Source: Vibrio taketomensis (lineage in GTDB: Bacteria; Pseudomonadota; Gammaproteobacteria; Enterobacterales; Vibrionaceae). From it: a stretch of DNA of 64,000 bases. Both the position numbers and the translations under genes were made by a program. Below, piece by piece: positions 1-8,596 of the stretch. The first letter of the stretch is position 1, and every line of letters begins with the position of its first letter. The stretch is from the NCBI RefSeq assembly GCF_009938165.1, contig NZ_AP019649.1, positions 2,418,001-2,482,000 on the forward strand. The letters run 5' to 3'. Under the pieces are notes generated by a model. The model saw only the letters and a list, made by a program, of their open reading frames with translations. It had not been told where the DNA came from and searched no databases.

Positions 1-312
1 CTAGTGCGTAATCAAGGTTAACTCTTGATCGAAATAACGTGGTGCATCTGGACAGCCACATTCATCATAGCAATTTTGTGTGCGCAAATAGGCACGCTCA
101 ACATCAAGGCGTCTAAGCTCTTCACGCACTTCCGCTAGCGAAGAAAAATGAATCGGTTTCCCTTCAAGAGAGATCGGTTCAACTTTGTTCTTGTACTCAA
201 CCGCTAACAAATATTGTGAGAGATCAGAGCAACTAATGACAAACACTTTAGGTGGCTGGTAACTCTTCTTGTGGAAGCCATGTATCCACTTATCTAACTG
301 CTTTCGCTGCAT
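1..312 (-). CDS. Small DUF6482-like protein
   Basis: A 103-residue cytosolic protein with no signal peptide or membrane segment. The stop codon is the first three bases of the window, so the gene is complete. An upstream in-frame start at 330 exists, but a strong AGAAGGAG Shine-Dalgarno sits just before the ATG at 312, so that start is preferred. The C-terminal half has a charged helix (around EVREELRRLDVERAYL) followed by a Cys-rich stretch, NCYDECGCP. The resemblance to the DUF6482 family of short gammaproteobacterial proteins is from memory and no function is known. It is divergent from tas. Confidence 0.7.
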   Translation of the reverse strand: MQRKQLDKWIHGFHKKSYQPPKVFVISCSDLSQYLLAVEYKNKVEPISLEGKPIHFSSLAEVREELRRLDVERAYLRTQNCYDECGCPDAPRYFDQELTLITH

Positions 313-481
313 ACCTACACTCCTTCTCATTCCCTGAGGTCACTCTCATATTGATAATTATAGCTATAGAGTGCACATTTTTGCGCCAATTCAACTTTCC
401 ATCGATACAATTCCTCGCTTATATTGATACATACCACTAGGGTCAGTAATGAATTGAGGCTCGCTTTAGTAAGGACACTCT

Positions 482-1516
482 ATGAAATATCATCAACTTC
501 CACACTCCAGCTTAGAAGTCAGTAAAATCTGTTTGGGAACAATGACATTTGGCGAGCAAAATTCACAAGCCGAAGCATTTAATCAACTCGACTTTGCTCT
601 AGAGCGAGGGGTCAATTTTATTGACACGGCAGAGATGTACCCAGTGCCCCCAAAGCCAGAAACGCAAGGTTCAACGGAGACACATATCGGTAACTGGCTG
701 GAAAAATCAGGAAAACGAGATAAAGTCATCCTCGCAACAAAAGTCGCCGGCCCACGCAACGTGCCGCACATTCGCGATGAAATGAAACTGGATAGACGCA
801 ACATTCATCTTGCTATCGATGATAGCCTAAAGCGCCTTAAAACCGATTACATCGACCTGTATCAAATCCACTGGCCGCAACGCAAAACCAATACCTTTGG
901 ACAGCTTAACTACCCCTATACAAATGACCATGATGACGTTGCTTTGGTTGAAACGCTGGAAGCAATGGCAGATTTAGTGAAGCTCGGAAAAGTCCGTTAT
1001 ATTGGCGTATCAAATGAAACGCCTTGGGGTGTGATGAGTATGCTAAAACTAGCGGAAAAGCACGACCTACCAAGAATCGTTTCGATTCAAAACCCATACA
1101 ATTTACTCAACCAAAGCTTTGAGGTTGGTTTATCTGAAATCAGTCAACGAGAGGGCGTTGAATTGCTCGCTTATTCTCCGCTTGCCTTTGGCTGTTTAAG
1201 TGGCAAATACCTAAACGGCCAAAGACCACCAGGTGCTCGCTGTTCACTCTTTGAACGCTTCGTGCGCTACTTTACTCCGCAAGGTATTGCCGCAACAGAA
1301 GCCTATGTTCACTTGGCAAAAAAACACCAACTCGACCCATCACAAATGGCATTGGCATTTGTCAATCAACGTCCTTTTGTTGCCTCAACTATTATCGGGG
1401 CGACAAATATTAGGCAATTGGAAGCGAATATTGAGAGTGTTGATATTGAACTCAGTGATGGCTTACTGAGACAAATCCAAGCGATTGGTAGTACCTACTC
1501 CAATCCGTGCCCTTGA
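482..1516 (+). CDS. tas: NADP(H)-dependent aldo/keto reductase Tas
   Basis: A 344-residue aldo/keto reductase, about the length of E. coli Tas (346). The TIM-barrel hallmarks are in order: GTMTFGEQN near the N terminus, the catalytic Asp and Tyr in FIDTAEMYPVPP (about residues 47-58), a Lys in ILATKVAGP, the active-site His in DLYQIHWP, and IQNPYNLLNQ plus an IIGATN cofactor-binding stretch near the C terminus. The MYPVPP and HWPQR segments are typical of the Tas subgroup. E. coli Tas can suppress tyrosine auxotrophy, but its natural substrate is unclear. It appears monocistronic, and a GC-rich hairpin follows the stop. Confidence 0.92.
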   Translation: MKYHQLPHSSLEVSKICLGTMTFGEQNSQAEAFNQLDFALERGVNFIDTAEMYPVPPKPETQGSTETHIGNWLEKSGKRDKVILATKVAGPRNVPHIRDEMKLDRRNIHLAIDDSLKRLKTDYIDLYQIHWPQRKTNTFGQLNYPYTNDHDDVALVETLEAMADLVKLGKVRYIGVSNETPWGVMSMLKLAEKHDLPRIVSIQNPYNLLNQSFEVGLSEISQREGVELLAYSPLAFGCLSGKYLNGQRPPGARCSLFERFVRYFTPQGIAATEAYVHLAKKHQLDPSQMALAFVNQRPFVASTIIGATNIRQLEANIESVDIELSDGLLRQIQAIGSTYSNPCP

Positions 1517-1539
1517 TAGAACAGTTTTGATAAGTGACA

Positions 1540-1562
1540 GAGGGGGATAGATCATCCCCCTC
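1540..1562. terminator. GC-rich hairpin between tas and the DUF1127-like gene
   Basis: A perfect 9-bp inverted repeat (GAGGGGGAT / ATCCCCCTC) with a 5-nt loop lies between the convergent ends of tas and the DUF1127-like gene. It lacks a T-run on either strand, so it may end transcription inefficiently or only protect 3' ends. Confidence 0.45.
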
Positions 1563-1568
1563 GCCTCA

Positions 1569-1820
1569 CTACGTGTGCAGTCGCCACGATAGAGCACGGC
1601 GTAGATGGCGTACATGACGTTTTGCTTTGCTTTCTGGAGCAAGCGTATTGTGTAGAGGGCGCCCTTCTTTATCCAACCCAATATCGCGCAACAAATACTC
1701 ATTGTGCCAAGGTATATCATACGCACTTCGGCGTACCTTTCTTTTCCAAATACGCTCCTCGCGCTTCAAATCGGCTTTAACTAAAAAAATAGCAAGTTTT
1801 AAGTAAATTGAATGGTTCAT
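1569..1820 (-). CDS. Small basic DUF1127-like protein
   Basis: An 83-residue, strongly basic protein. The segment EYLLRDIGLDKEGRPL resembles the LLRDIGLSR core of DUF1127/YjiS-type small proteins. The N terminus (YLKLAIFLVKADLKREERIWKRK) is an amphipathic helix. The start is supported by CTGGAG seven bases before the ATG at 1820. Members of this family elsewhere have been linked to RNA binding and to carbon or phosphate metabolism, but nothing here fixes the role. It lies about 110 bp downstream of another very small ORF on the same strand (1931-2053) and may be cotranscribed with it. Confidence 0.7.
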   Translation of the reverse strand: MNHSIYLKLAIFLVKADLKREERIWKRKVRRSAYDIPWHNEYLLRDIGLDKEGRPLHNTLAPESKAKRHVRHLRRALSWRLHT

Positions 1821-1892
1821 TGTTTTCTCCAGTTGAGGTTATTACTGGTGGAAAAACAGCGAGATAAGAAGGAACTATTCAGGAGTTAAATC

Positions 1893-1910
1893 GGCTGCTT
1901 TTCCGCAGCC
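1893..1910 (-). other. Hairpin between the two small minus-strand genes
   Basis: GGCTGC / GCAGCC with a 6-nt loop lies just after the stop of the 40-residue ORF. It has no clear T-run, so it could be a weak terminator or a processing or stability hairpin separating expression of the two small genes. Confidence 0.4.
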
Positions 1911-1930
1911 AATAGAAGTTAGCTAACGGG

Positions 1931-2053
1931 CTAGATAATGATCGGTTGAGGTTTTCGCATGTTCTTTGCCATCGCTTTGGTCGGAAACCACATCGATGTC
2001 AAACGACAAGCTACAGAGGCAAACACAAATGAAATCGCAGTAAATCTTTTCAT
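1931..2053 (-). CDS. Putative 40-residue small protein
   Basis: A complete ORF of 41 codons, ATG at 2053 to TAG at 1931. It is preceded by a near-perfect ribosome binding site (TAGGAGGC, about five bases before the ATG), which is the main evidence that it is translated. The peptide starts MKRFTAISFVFASVACRLTS, a basic then hydrophobic stretch that could be a short membrane anchor or signal-like segment, and ends with a basic and proline-containing tail. A 5-bp inverted repeat (TGAGC-AATC-GCTCA, 2095-2108) lies upstream. I do not recognise the family. An overlapping 64-codon frame on the other strand lacks comparable support. Confidence 0.5.
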   Translation of the reverse strand: MKRFTAISFVFASVACRLTSMWFPTKAMAKNMRKPQPIII

Positions 2054-2300
2054 CACAAGCCTCCTAACCGTATCTAATCCGTATGGTGAATTTATGAGCA
2101 ATCGCTCACTCTTCCATCATATGTATTGCTGTTCAATCAACCAGCAATCGTAAATAAATTAGAAAACACTTCATTGGGTTTAAAATTCAAACTCAACGAC
2201 CAAAAACAATTTTCCTTCTTGATATGAGAAACAATTCGCTACCACAGGAGCTGTCTGAAAATAATTTTTCAATATGAACCTAAGCTATTGAATGGTAGAA

Positions 2301-2327
2301 AAACAAAAGCCAGTTATTTAAACTGGC
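2301..2327 (-). terminator. Terminator downstream of the arcB-lipoprotein unit
   Basis: The 7-bp stem GCCAGTT / AACTGGC with loop ATTTA, read on the minus strand, is followed by a T-rich tract (TTTTGTTTTT). It lies 20 bp past the stop of the lipoprotein gene. There is also a T5 on the plus strand, so it may act both ways. Confidence 0.75.
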
Positions 2328-2348
2328 TTTTTGAGCAACTTAAACTGC

Positions 2349-2795
2349 TTAATATACTGTATCGATCGCTACGTTCTTTTCGACCATCCACTGTGTTTGC
2401 TGCTGATGCGACAACTGCACTGCTACATCAACGGGTTGCTCATTATCAACAGCAAGAGGTTGAGCAAAGACTAATTCCCACTGGTTCTCATCATGGGTTC
2501 TCACTTCTATTGCATCCCCCTCAATTAGCCAAACTTGCTCACCTTGACGAATTGAGATACTTGTAATCTCCATATCAGCCGCCAAAGGTTGGGTTGATTC
2601 TAGGTACAAAGCACCATGAACATTTTGCAGCTGCAACTCTCCAATGGTCGGCATTTTGTTTAACCATAAATTACTCGTTAGCTGCACGTCGGCCCCGTCA
2701 ACCGTGATAGATTCATCTTGATCCCAACCGATTTGAGGTGATGAACACCCTGCCAACCATGCTACTAACATGGAAAGTATTAAGATTTTTTTCAT
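2349..2795 (-). CDS. Small lipoprotein downstream of arcB
   Basis: A 148-residue protein with a type II signal peptide: MKKILILSMLVAWLAGC, lipobox LAGC with Cys17 as the lipidated residue, followed by Ser-Ser, which does not suggest inner-membrane retention. The rest is soluble, acidic, Gln-rich and probably beta-rich. It begins only 4 bp after the arcB stop and is followed by a terminator, so it is almost certainly the last gene of an arcB transcript. I do not recognise a named family, and no role in Arc signalling can be inferred beyond the operon context. Confidence 0.75.
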   Translation of the reverse strand: MKKILILSMLVAWLAGCSSPQIGWDQDESITVDGADVQLTSNLWLNKMPTIGELQLQNVHGALYLESTQPLAADMEITSISIRQGEQVWLIEGDAIEVRTHDENQWELVFAQPLAVDNEQPVDVAVQLSHQQQTQWMVEKNVAIDTVY

Positions 2796-2799
2796 ATCA

Positions 2800-5145
2800 C
2801 TACCTTTGTGCTAACCATTCTTTGAGTATCTCAATGTCACTCTGATACTCCTTCTTAATTTCATCAACCCAATCATCAATATTCTCCCACCAAGCAGGGA
2901 GATCCGGCGACTGTGCTTTTTGAGCCACTCTTTGGATATGTTTCAAACCAATCGAACCGGCAGCGCCTTTGATCTTGTGCGCTTCAGACACAATGCCTTC
3001 TTGGTCTTTTGCCACCATATTAGAGTCTAACAATTCAAGATAGCCCGGCATCATTTCTTCAAACATCTTGATGCTCTCGAGAACTGGACCTGCACCTACT
3101 ATGCCGACATAAGAGTCCAACATCTCCAAATCAAGAATCTTCTGATACATTTCTTCGGTATCAATCATAGGCGTCGGCGAAGGTAAATGGGGCATCGATT
3201 GCTGTGATTCATAATCACAAAATAGAGCGATAACTTCCTGAACCGCATGAGCAGACAATGGCTTACTGATCGCCTCATCCATGCCCTTTTCATAGTACTC
3301 TTGTTTGTTTTTCAAAACATTAGCGGTTAACGCGACCAAAGGCGGTAACTCTGAGTAGTGTTCTCGGTAATACGCAGCAACGTCAAAGCCCGTCATATCT
3401 GGCAATTGAATATCAAGGAAGACCAGATCATAGAGCTTGGGATCGAACATATCGATCGCCTCTTGACCTGTCATCGCGACGGTCACTTTATGTCCCATAC
3501 TTTCTAGTAGAGAGCGAGCAACCGTAATATTGAGCTCGATATCCTCAACCATAAAGATATTCATCTTACATTCGCAAGGTAATACATCGACTTTTGCAAT
3601 TTCAGCTTCTTCAGCAAGCGGCACGCAAATGGTGACCGTAAACGTACTACCAAAGCCTAGTTCGCTATTGACCGTAATATCACCATGCATCATTTCAATC
3701 AGCTGCTTAGAAACCGCAAGGCCAATGCCAGTGCCCACTGCATGCAAGTTGTCTTTCTCAGACTTCACTTGATAATACATGGCGAAAATATTACTCAACT
3801 CAGATTCAGGAATACCGACACCGGTATCTTCTACTTCAAGGGTAATGTGCGCCTGTTGATCTTCGATGACAGAGCTAACAGACAGTACGACGCCACCCTC
3901 TTTGGTAAATTTCATCGCATTGCTGATCAAATTCCAAATCACTTGACGTAAGCGAGTCGCATCAACACTGATTGCGCTCGGCAACGTATTGAGGCGTTCA
4001 AGATCGAATCTTAATCCTTTCTGCTGGGCCATCAAGGCCGCAATACTATCTATTTCAACGATGAAATCTTCAAAGTTAAGTGGTGCTGGATAAAGCTCGA
4101 GTTTGCGGCGGTCGAACTTATCCATATCAATGATATCGTTGAATATGTTACCGAGTGTTATCGCACTCACATTGATGGTCTGCATATGATGACGCTGTTC
4201 GTCCGTCATTGGTGTATCCAGCAACATTCGGCTTAGACCAACAATCCCGTTCAACGGTGTACGCAGTTCGTGACTGATCGTTGAGATAAACGTGGTTTTA
4301 TCACGGCTCGCTTTTTCTAACGACTCTTCATGACGTTTACGTTCGGTAATATCACGGCCAAAACCCACTAATCCAAGGTGACGTCCTTCCTTGCTATAAA
4401 AAGGCACTTTGCGCAGTTCAAAATAAATCTTGCGCCCATCGGGATATTCCAACCACTGTTCATAGGTGATCGCTTGGTTGTCAGCAAAAACGGCGTCATC
4501 GGTTTCTACAACTTGTTGTGCGACTTCTTTGGTGTAAACATCCCACGGGGTTAAACCAACCAGTTGCGATTCTTTTTTACCCGTTAGCTCTTCCATTGCT
4601 CGGTTACAGCCAGAGAAAACGCCTTCTGCATTGCGGTAATAAATCAAATCTGGTGACGCATCGATAAATGAACGAAGTAATGCCGTTCGTTCCGCCAATT
4701 CGACTTGTGTTCGCTCACGCTGATACACCTCGTTTTCGAGGTCTTTCATCGCCTCTTCACGGCCTTCTTCCGCTTTAATCCGTTCTTCAATCTCTTGGTT
4801 AAGCTTTTCGATATTGAGTTGCAGCTCTTGATTTAACTCTAAGTCGCGCGAGCGCATCACTTTCAGTTTGGCCACGAGTTTGGAAAGTCTTTGGCGAGAT
4901 TCTTCTAATTGATCCACCACAACCGAGAGGAAATACACCGCCCAAGGGGTAATAACTAAACCAAAAAATACCGAACGAACGATATCTATGTTATCGACGT
5001 GACCACTTAAAAAGAGAGTAATGGCAACTTGCACTACAACAGCAAGAGAGATCAATGCCAGTGCAAGTAGAATAGAAAAGCGCAAGATACCCAGTTTGAC
5101 GAGTAAATCGACATAGTATTGAGCGAGGCTTTTTATGGTTTTCAT
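2800..5145 (-). CDS. arcB: Aerobic respiration control sensor kinase ArcB
   Basis: A tripartite hybrid histidine kinase, 781 residues from the ATG at 5145. This start matches the E. coli N terminus; a longer frame to 5166 adds seven unlikely residues. Order: two transmembrane helices (about 22-77), a coiled-coil linker, a PAS domain (about 155-270), an HK domain with His292 in STISHELRTPLNG, a GTGIGLAV ATP lid, a receiver with Asp578 in FLDIQLPD, and an HPt domain with His723 in EAHKIKGAAG. The three phosphorelay sites line up with E. coli His292, Asp576 and His717. Of the two redox cysteines known in E. coli, Cys180 is present but position 241 is Tyr. It phosphorylates ArcA, whose gene is far away at 51314. 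Confidence 0.96.
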   Translation of the reverse strand: MKTIKSLAQYYVDLLVKLGILRFSILLALALISLAVVVQVAITLFLSGHVDNIDIVRSVFFGLVITPWAVYFLSVVVDQLEESRQRLSKLVAKLKVMRSRDLELNQELQLNIEKLNQEIEERIKAEEGREEAMKDLENEVYQRERTQVELAERTALLRSFIDASPDLIYYRNAEGVFSGCNRAMEELTGKKESQLVGLTPWDVYTKEVAQQVVETDDAVFADNQAITYEQWLEYPDGRKIYFELRKVPFYSKEGRHLGLVGFGRDITERKRHEESLEKASRDKTTFISTISHELRTPLNGIVGLSRMLLDTPMTDEQRHHMQTINVSAITLGNIFNDIIDMDKFDRRKLELYPAPLNFEDFIVEIDSIAALMAQQKGLRFDLERLNTLPSAISVDATRLRQVIWNLISNAMKFTKEGGVVLSVSSVIEDQQAHITLEVEDTGVGIPESELSNIFAMYYQVKSEKDNLHAVGTGIGLAVSKQLIEMMHGDITVNSELGFGSTFTVTICVPLAEEAEIAKVDVLPCECKMNIFMVEDIELNITVARSLLESMGHKVTVAMTGQEAIDMFDPKLYDLVFLDIQLPDMTGFDVAAYYREHYSELPPLVALTANVLKNKQEYYEKGMDEAISKPLSAHAVQEVIALFCDYESQQSMPHLPSPTPMIDTEEMYQKILDLEMLDSYVGIVGAGPVLESIKMFEEMMPGYLELLDSNMVAKDQEGIVSEAHKIKGAAGSIGLKHIQRVAQKAQSPDLPAWWENIDDWVDEIKKEYQSDIEILKEWLAQR

Positions 5146-5283
5146 TGGACGCTCCGAGCGAAACAATACAGCACTCGTCGCTCCATGCTGAGATGTTCTA
5201 AAAAAGTGAGTAAGAAGCGACTTATCGCACTATTTTAACTTTTTTCACACATGACTGCTAAACAATCCCTTGTGTAGCAAGCG

Positions 5284-6957
5284 TTAATTACTGGATGTGT
5301 GATGTATGCAAGTTTGGTTACGACCATTTGCCTTAGCTTGATACAACGCGCTATCGGCCATCGCAATCATGACATCACAAGAGTGCTGACTTTGAGGCGT
5401 TAACGAGACGACACCAATGCTGACCGTAACGCGATGACCAACTTTAGAGTTAAGATGATCTAGTCCAATCTCCATGACCTGTTGATGAATTCGTTCAGCG
5501 ATTAGCTCTGCCCCAACTTGCGATGTGTTCGGCAAGATCAGTGCAAACTCTTCACCACCATAACGTGCAACACAATCACTCGAGCGCGTAGCGACTCGCT
5601 TAAATGCTTGCGCCACTTCGACTAATGCATCATCACCGGCTTGATGCCCATTGAGATCATTAAACTCTTTAAAGTAATCAATATCACACAGCATGACCGT
5701 TAAGGGCTGCTGCTCGCGCAGATGAATATGCCAAAATAGCTCCAACTGTTCATCGAATCGACGACGGTTAGCGATTTGAGTCAAACTATCAATAAAGCTC
5801 AAACGCTCGAGTTCTAAATTCGCTTGCGCGAGTTGTCGTTCTGCTAGGTATCGCTCAGTCACATCTCGCGCCATCACTAAAGCACCGTTAGTACCAGACA
5901 CCGGATCGCGAAATGGTGTTTTTACTACGTCATACCAAATCACCTCACCATTACTTTGAGACACTTGGTCGACGTAACGTAACGATGCACCTTGAGACAG
6001 CACTTGTTCATCCGATTCATTCAAGCGTCGATAATTCTCAATAGGAATCACATCTTCCAGTCGACGCCCAATGAGCTCATCAACTTCGGCAATCCCTAAG
6101 GCTTTAACAAACGGCTGGTTACAGGCTTGATAGACTTTGTTCTGATTGAAAATACCAATCGAATCCGGACTCGCATCAAGAATGTTTTGCAAAATGGTTT
6201 CACGCTGGGCTAGCTCAACTTCCGTATCGCGTCGTTTCTCCATTTCATCGCGTAAATTCCTCTGCATATCATGCCAATCCGTCACATCATGGCTCATTCC
6301 CAGCATGCCTAATAGATTACCTTGAGGCGAGAGCAATAAGCTTTGATGGGTTTCCAGCAGACAACTGCGTCCCGATAAGTCAACCGTCCAGTGCCTCAAC
6401 GATACTCTCCCTTTATCGATACCTTTGATGTCGCTCATTCCCTCATCAAATCGCTCACCCCAGAAGCGCTCAAAAGCTCGATTGATAAACAGTTTTTCAC
6501 CGTCTGGCCCTTTGATGAATACCGGCGCTGACAGATGTTCAAATGCACTTTTGACCACTGAAAGGGATTCTAATTGCTGATTGATTTCATTCGAGTTGAC
6601 CTGATATGGCGCGACATTAAACAACCAACACTCTTTACCTTGGTATTGCGTTTGACGCCCATAAATTTCAACACTGATTGATTGGTTAGCCGTAATGGGC
6701 CAGTCAAAACGATAAGCTTCTCCTTGGTTAATATAAAAATGATCAAGGAGCTCAAATAGGAATGAGGCAGGTAGCGTGCCGGGTAGTAAATAGTGTTTAC
6801 CTATTTGGCGAACACCAAGTTGTTTGGCACAAATAGGATTAGAGATGAGGATACGACCGGTATGACTATCCACCAGCATCATCGATACTGGTGAATCTTC
6901 AATCAGCTTCTTAATTTGGCGGCTATATCGCAAACGCTGCTGAGCCAGTAAAAGCAA
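5284..6957 (-). CDS. PAS-PAS-GGDEF diguanylate cyclase (5' end frameshifted)
   Basis: A predicted diguanylate cyclase making c-di-GMP. The frame reads 557 residues from a TTG at 6957: two or three PAS domains (about 15-125, 130-235, 250-375) and a C-terminal GGDEF domain (about 385-550) with an intact active site, ARYGGEEFALIL, and an RxxD allosteric site (RSSD) nine residues upstream. The apparent start looks wrong. A different frame begins at ATG 7034 and gives MIDILSQNLF...GFELVFILGF; adding one T to the T5 run at 6956-6960 (minus strand) joins it to LLLLAQQRLRYSR as one clean transmembrane anchor. So the real gene probably spans 5284-7034. It lies between arcB and yhcC on the same strand. 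Confidence 0.85.
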   Translation of the reverse strand: MLLLAQQRLRYSRQIKKLIEDSPVSMMLVDSHTGRILISNPICAKQLGVRQIGKHYLLPGTLPASFLFELLDHFYINQGEAYRFDWPITANQSISVEIYGRQTQYQGKECWLFNVAPYQVNSNEINQQLESLSVVKSAFEHLSAPVFIKGPDGEKLFINRAFERFWGERFDEGMSDIKGIDKGRVSLRHWTVDLSGRSCLLETHQSLLLSPQGNLLGMLGMSHDVTDWHDMQRNLRDEMEKRRDTEVELAQRETILQNILDASPDSIGIFNQNKVYQACNQPFVKALGIAEVDELIGRRLEDVIPIENYRRLNESDEQVLSQGASLRYVDQVSQSNGEVIWYDVVKTPFRDPVSGTNGALVMARDVTERYLAERQLAQANLELERLSFIDSLTQIANRRRFDEQLELFWHIHLREQQPLTVMLCDIDYFKEFNDLNGHQAGDDALVEVAQAFKRVATRSSDCVARYGGEEFALILPNTSQVGAELIAERIHQQVMEIGLDHLNSKVGHRVTVSIGVVSLTPQSQHSCDVMIAMADSALYQAKANGRNQTCIHHTSSN

Positions 6958-7129
6958 AAACCTAAAATAAAAACAAGTTCAAATCCATGATAACTCATAG
7001 ATGAAAATAGGTTTTGACTCAGAATATCGATCATAAAATGGCAATTTAGCGCAATTATCGCAAAGGGATTCTGTTTCTATTCGAGAGCACAAAATAAATC
7101 AAGCAATACCATCGCTAAACAGTATTATT

Positions 7130-8062
7130 TTATAAAACTTTCTCGTATTGGAATGCATCGCCGATTAAAGAGCCTTGTGCGCCATCACGATCAAGTGCTC
7201 GACCGATTTCCGTCATCGCAAGCCAACGGTTTTCACACCAAAGTGGTGACAACAACATCGGGCGACGTGATGCCGATGAAACTCGGTGATAAACCACATT
7301 TGATGGCGTACTACGAATCATCTCACTCGCAATGCTGACATATTCCTCGAGCTCTGGTGCTTCTAATTTTCCCGCTTTCCACGCTTTGGCCATAGTGCTA
7401 CCTTCAACGATATGCAGACCATGCAGTTTGATCCCATCAGTGCCGACCGCGAGTACTTTTTGCAGCGTCTCAAGGTTATCAGTACGAGTTTCACGAGGTA
7501 GGCCAACTATCAGGTGTGTACATACTTTGATGCCAAGGGCGCGAGCACGCTTGGTGATTTCGGCGTAACATTCAAAGTCATGGCCACGGTTAATGCGCTT
7601 AAGTGTATCGTTGTTGGCCGTTTGTAAACCCAACTCTAGCCAAATTTCGTACCCTTGTGCCACATACTCTGAAAGTAAATCTAACACCGCATCTGGCACA
7701 CAATCAGGACGAGTCCCCACACACAAGCCGACAATATCCGCTGCTTTTAACGCTTCTTCATACATGTTTTTTAGTACCTGCACTTCTGCGTAGGTACTGG
7801 TATAGGCTTGGAAATAGGCAAGGTATTTCTTCGCGCGTTTTATCTCACCAGCGCGATCAGTAAGCTGTTCTTGAATAGTTTTGACTTGCGTCTCTTCATC
7901 GGCAAATGACGCCACATTACAAAATGTACAACCACCACGACCAATCGTGCCGTCACGGTTAGGGCAACTAAAGCCACCATGTAAGGTGAGTTTATGGACT
8001 CGCTCGCCATAACGACGGTGAAGATCTTGACCAATAGTGTTAACTAATTCATGTAATTGCAT
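7130..8062 (-). CDS. Radical SAM protein YhcC (TIGR01212 family)
   Basis: A 310-residue radical-SAM enzyme, co-linear with E. coli YhcC. The 4Fe-4S cysteines are in FSCPNRDGTIGRGGCTFCN (about residues 27-45), followed by the family signatures YLAYFQAYTST, GLCVGTRPDCVPD, ELGLQTAND and HLIVGLPRE. The ATG at 8062 aligns with the E. coli start. The neighbourhood (arcB on one side, gltB divergent on the other) is the same as in E. coli. The substrate of YhcC is not known to me. It shares a roughly 500-bp divergent control region with gltB. Confidence 0.93.
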   Translation of the reverse strand: MQLHELVNTIGQDLHRRYGERVHKLTLHGGFSCPNRDGTIGRGGCTFCNVASFADEETQVKTIQEQLTDRAGEIKRAKKYLAYFQAYTSTYAEVQVLKNMYEEALKAADIVGLCVGTRPDCVPDAVLDLLSEYVAQGYEIWLELGLQTANNDTLKRINRGHDFECYAEITKRARALGIKVCTHLIVGLPRETRTDNLETLQKVLAVGTDGIKLHGLHIVEGSTMAKAWKAGKLEAPELEEYVSIASEMIRSTPSNVVYHRVSSASRRPMLLSPLWCENRWLAMTEIGRALDRDGAQGSLIGDAFQYEKVL

Positions 8063-8162
8063 GTCAAACCAGTAATGAGAATGTAAATCATTGATAACCG
8101 TGTAATCGAATTACACAATTCGTGTGCTTTTTCGCCGAGTGAGATTTAAACAAATTTTACAA

Positions 8163-8178
8163 TTTGATCCCTATCACA
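8163..8178. promoter_or_regulatory. CRP- or FNR-like site between yhcC and gltB
   Basis: TTTGA-TCCCTA-TCACA matches the CRP half-sites TGTGA-N6-TCACA at 9 of 10 positions. The same bases also read TTGAT-CCCT-ATCAC, an FNR box with one mismatch. Which regulator uses it cannot be decided by eye. It could serve yhcC, gltB or both. Confidence 0.4.
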
Positions 8179-8374
8179 AATCAATAAACATTCATTTTAT
8201 AAAGCCTGGAGCTAAGATTTAGGCAAAAATCCAACATAAACCAAACCACATGTAAAAAAAATGCGCAACATTGTTGCCTTTTGATTGCATTTTGACCTCA
8301 AGAAATTGTAGGATACTTACAGATCTCACTTGCAAAACGTTAGGGCTAAAATCACAACAAGCGCAAGGAGTTCG

Positions 8375-8447
8375 GTGATAATCCAATCCCACCTAAAAAA
8401 TCACCACATAAGTGATGCAGTTAAATGGATGTCACCAAAGGATTATC
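8375..8447 (+). promoter_or_regulatory. Inverted repeats in the gltB leader region
   Basis: GATAATCC (8377-8384) pairs perfectly with GGATTATC (8440-8447). The interval holds TCAC / GTGA (8401-8415). GGTGA at 8375 could pair with either TCACC at 8401 or TCACC at 8432, so mutually exclusive folds are possible. A third stem follows: CCTAGCC / GGTTAGG, about 8490-8510. The whole 8063-8596 gap has no credible gene. It would hold the divergent yhcC and gltBD promoters and a long gltB leader. I do not recognise a known riboswitch class. Confidence 0.4.
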
Positions 8448-8596
8448 TTTCTCGCAACATTTTTCCTGTGAGAAGAGAAGGGAATCAAACCTAGCCAACC
8501 TCGGTTAGGTGCGAATCAAAATTATAAAAGGAAGTGACGCGCGATTAAGTTCGCTTGATGGAAGTGCGTCCAAATTTAGATTGGAAGGATGTATCT

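Noticed and set aside
1959..2153. 64-codon plus-strand ORF
   Set aside because: It overlaps the 40-residue minus-strand ORF, which has a far better ribosome binding site; the translated product looks like random sequence.
6570..6755. 61-codon ORF within the diguanylate cyclase
   Set aside because: Out-of-frame shadow of a well-supported gene with no start signal.
8264..8285. Possible sigma54 promoter upstream of gltB
   Set aside because: The TTGCA -12 element is present, but the -24 element matches only about half of TGGCAC, so support is too weak.
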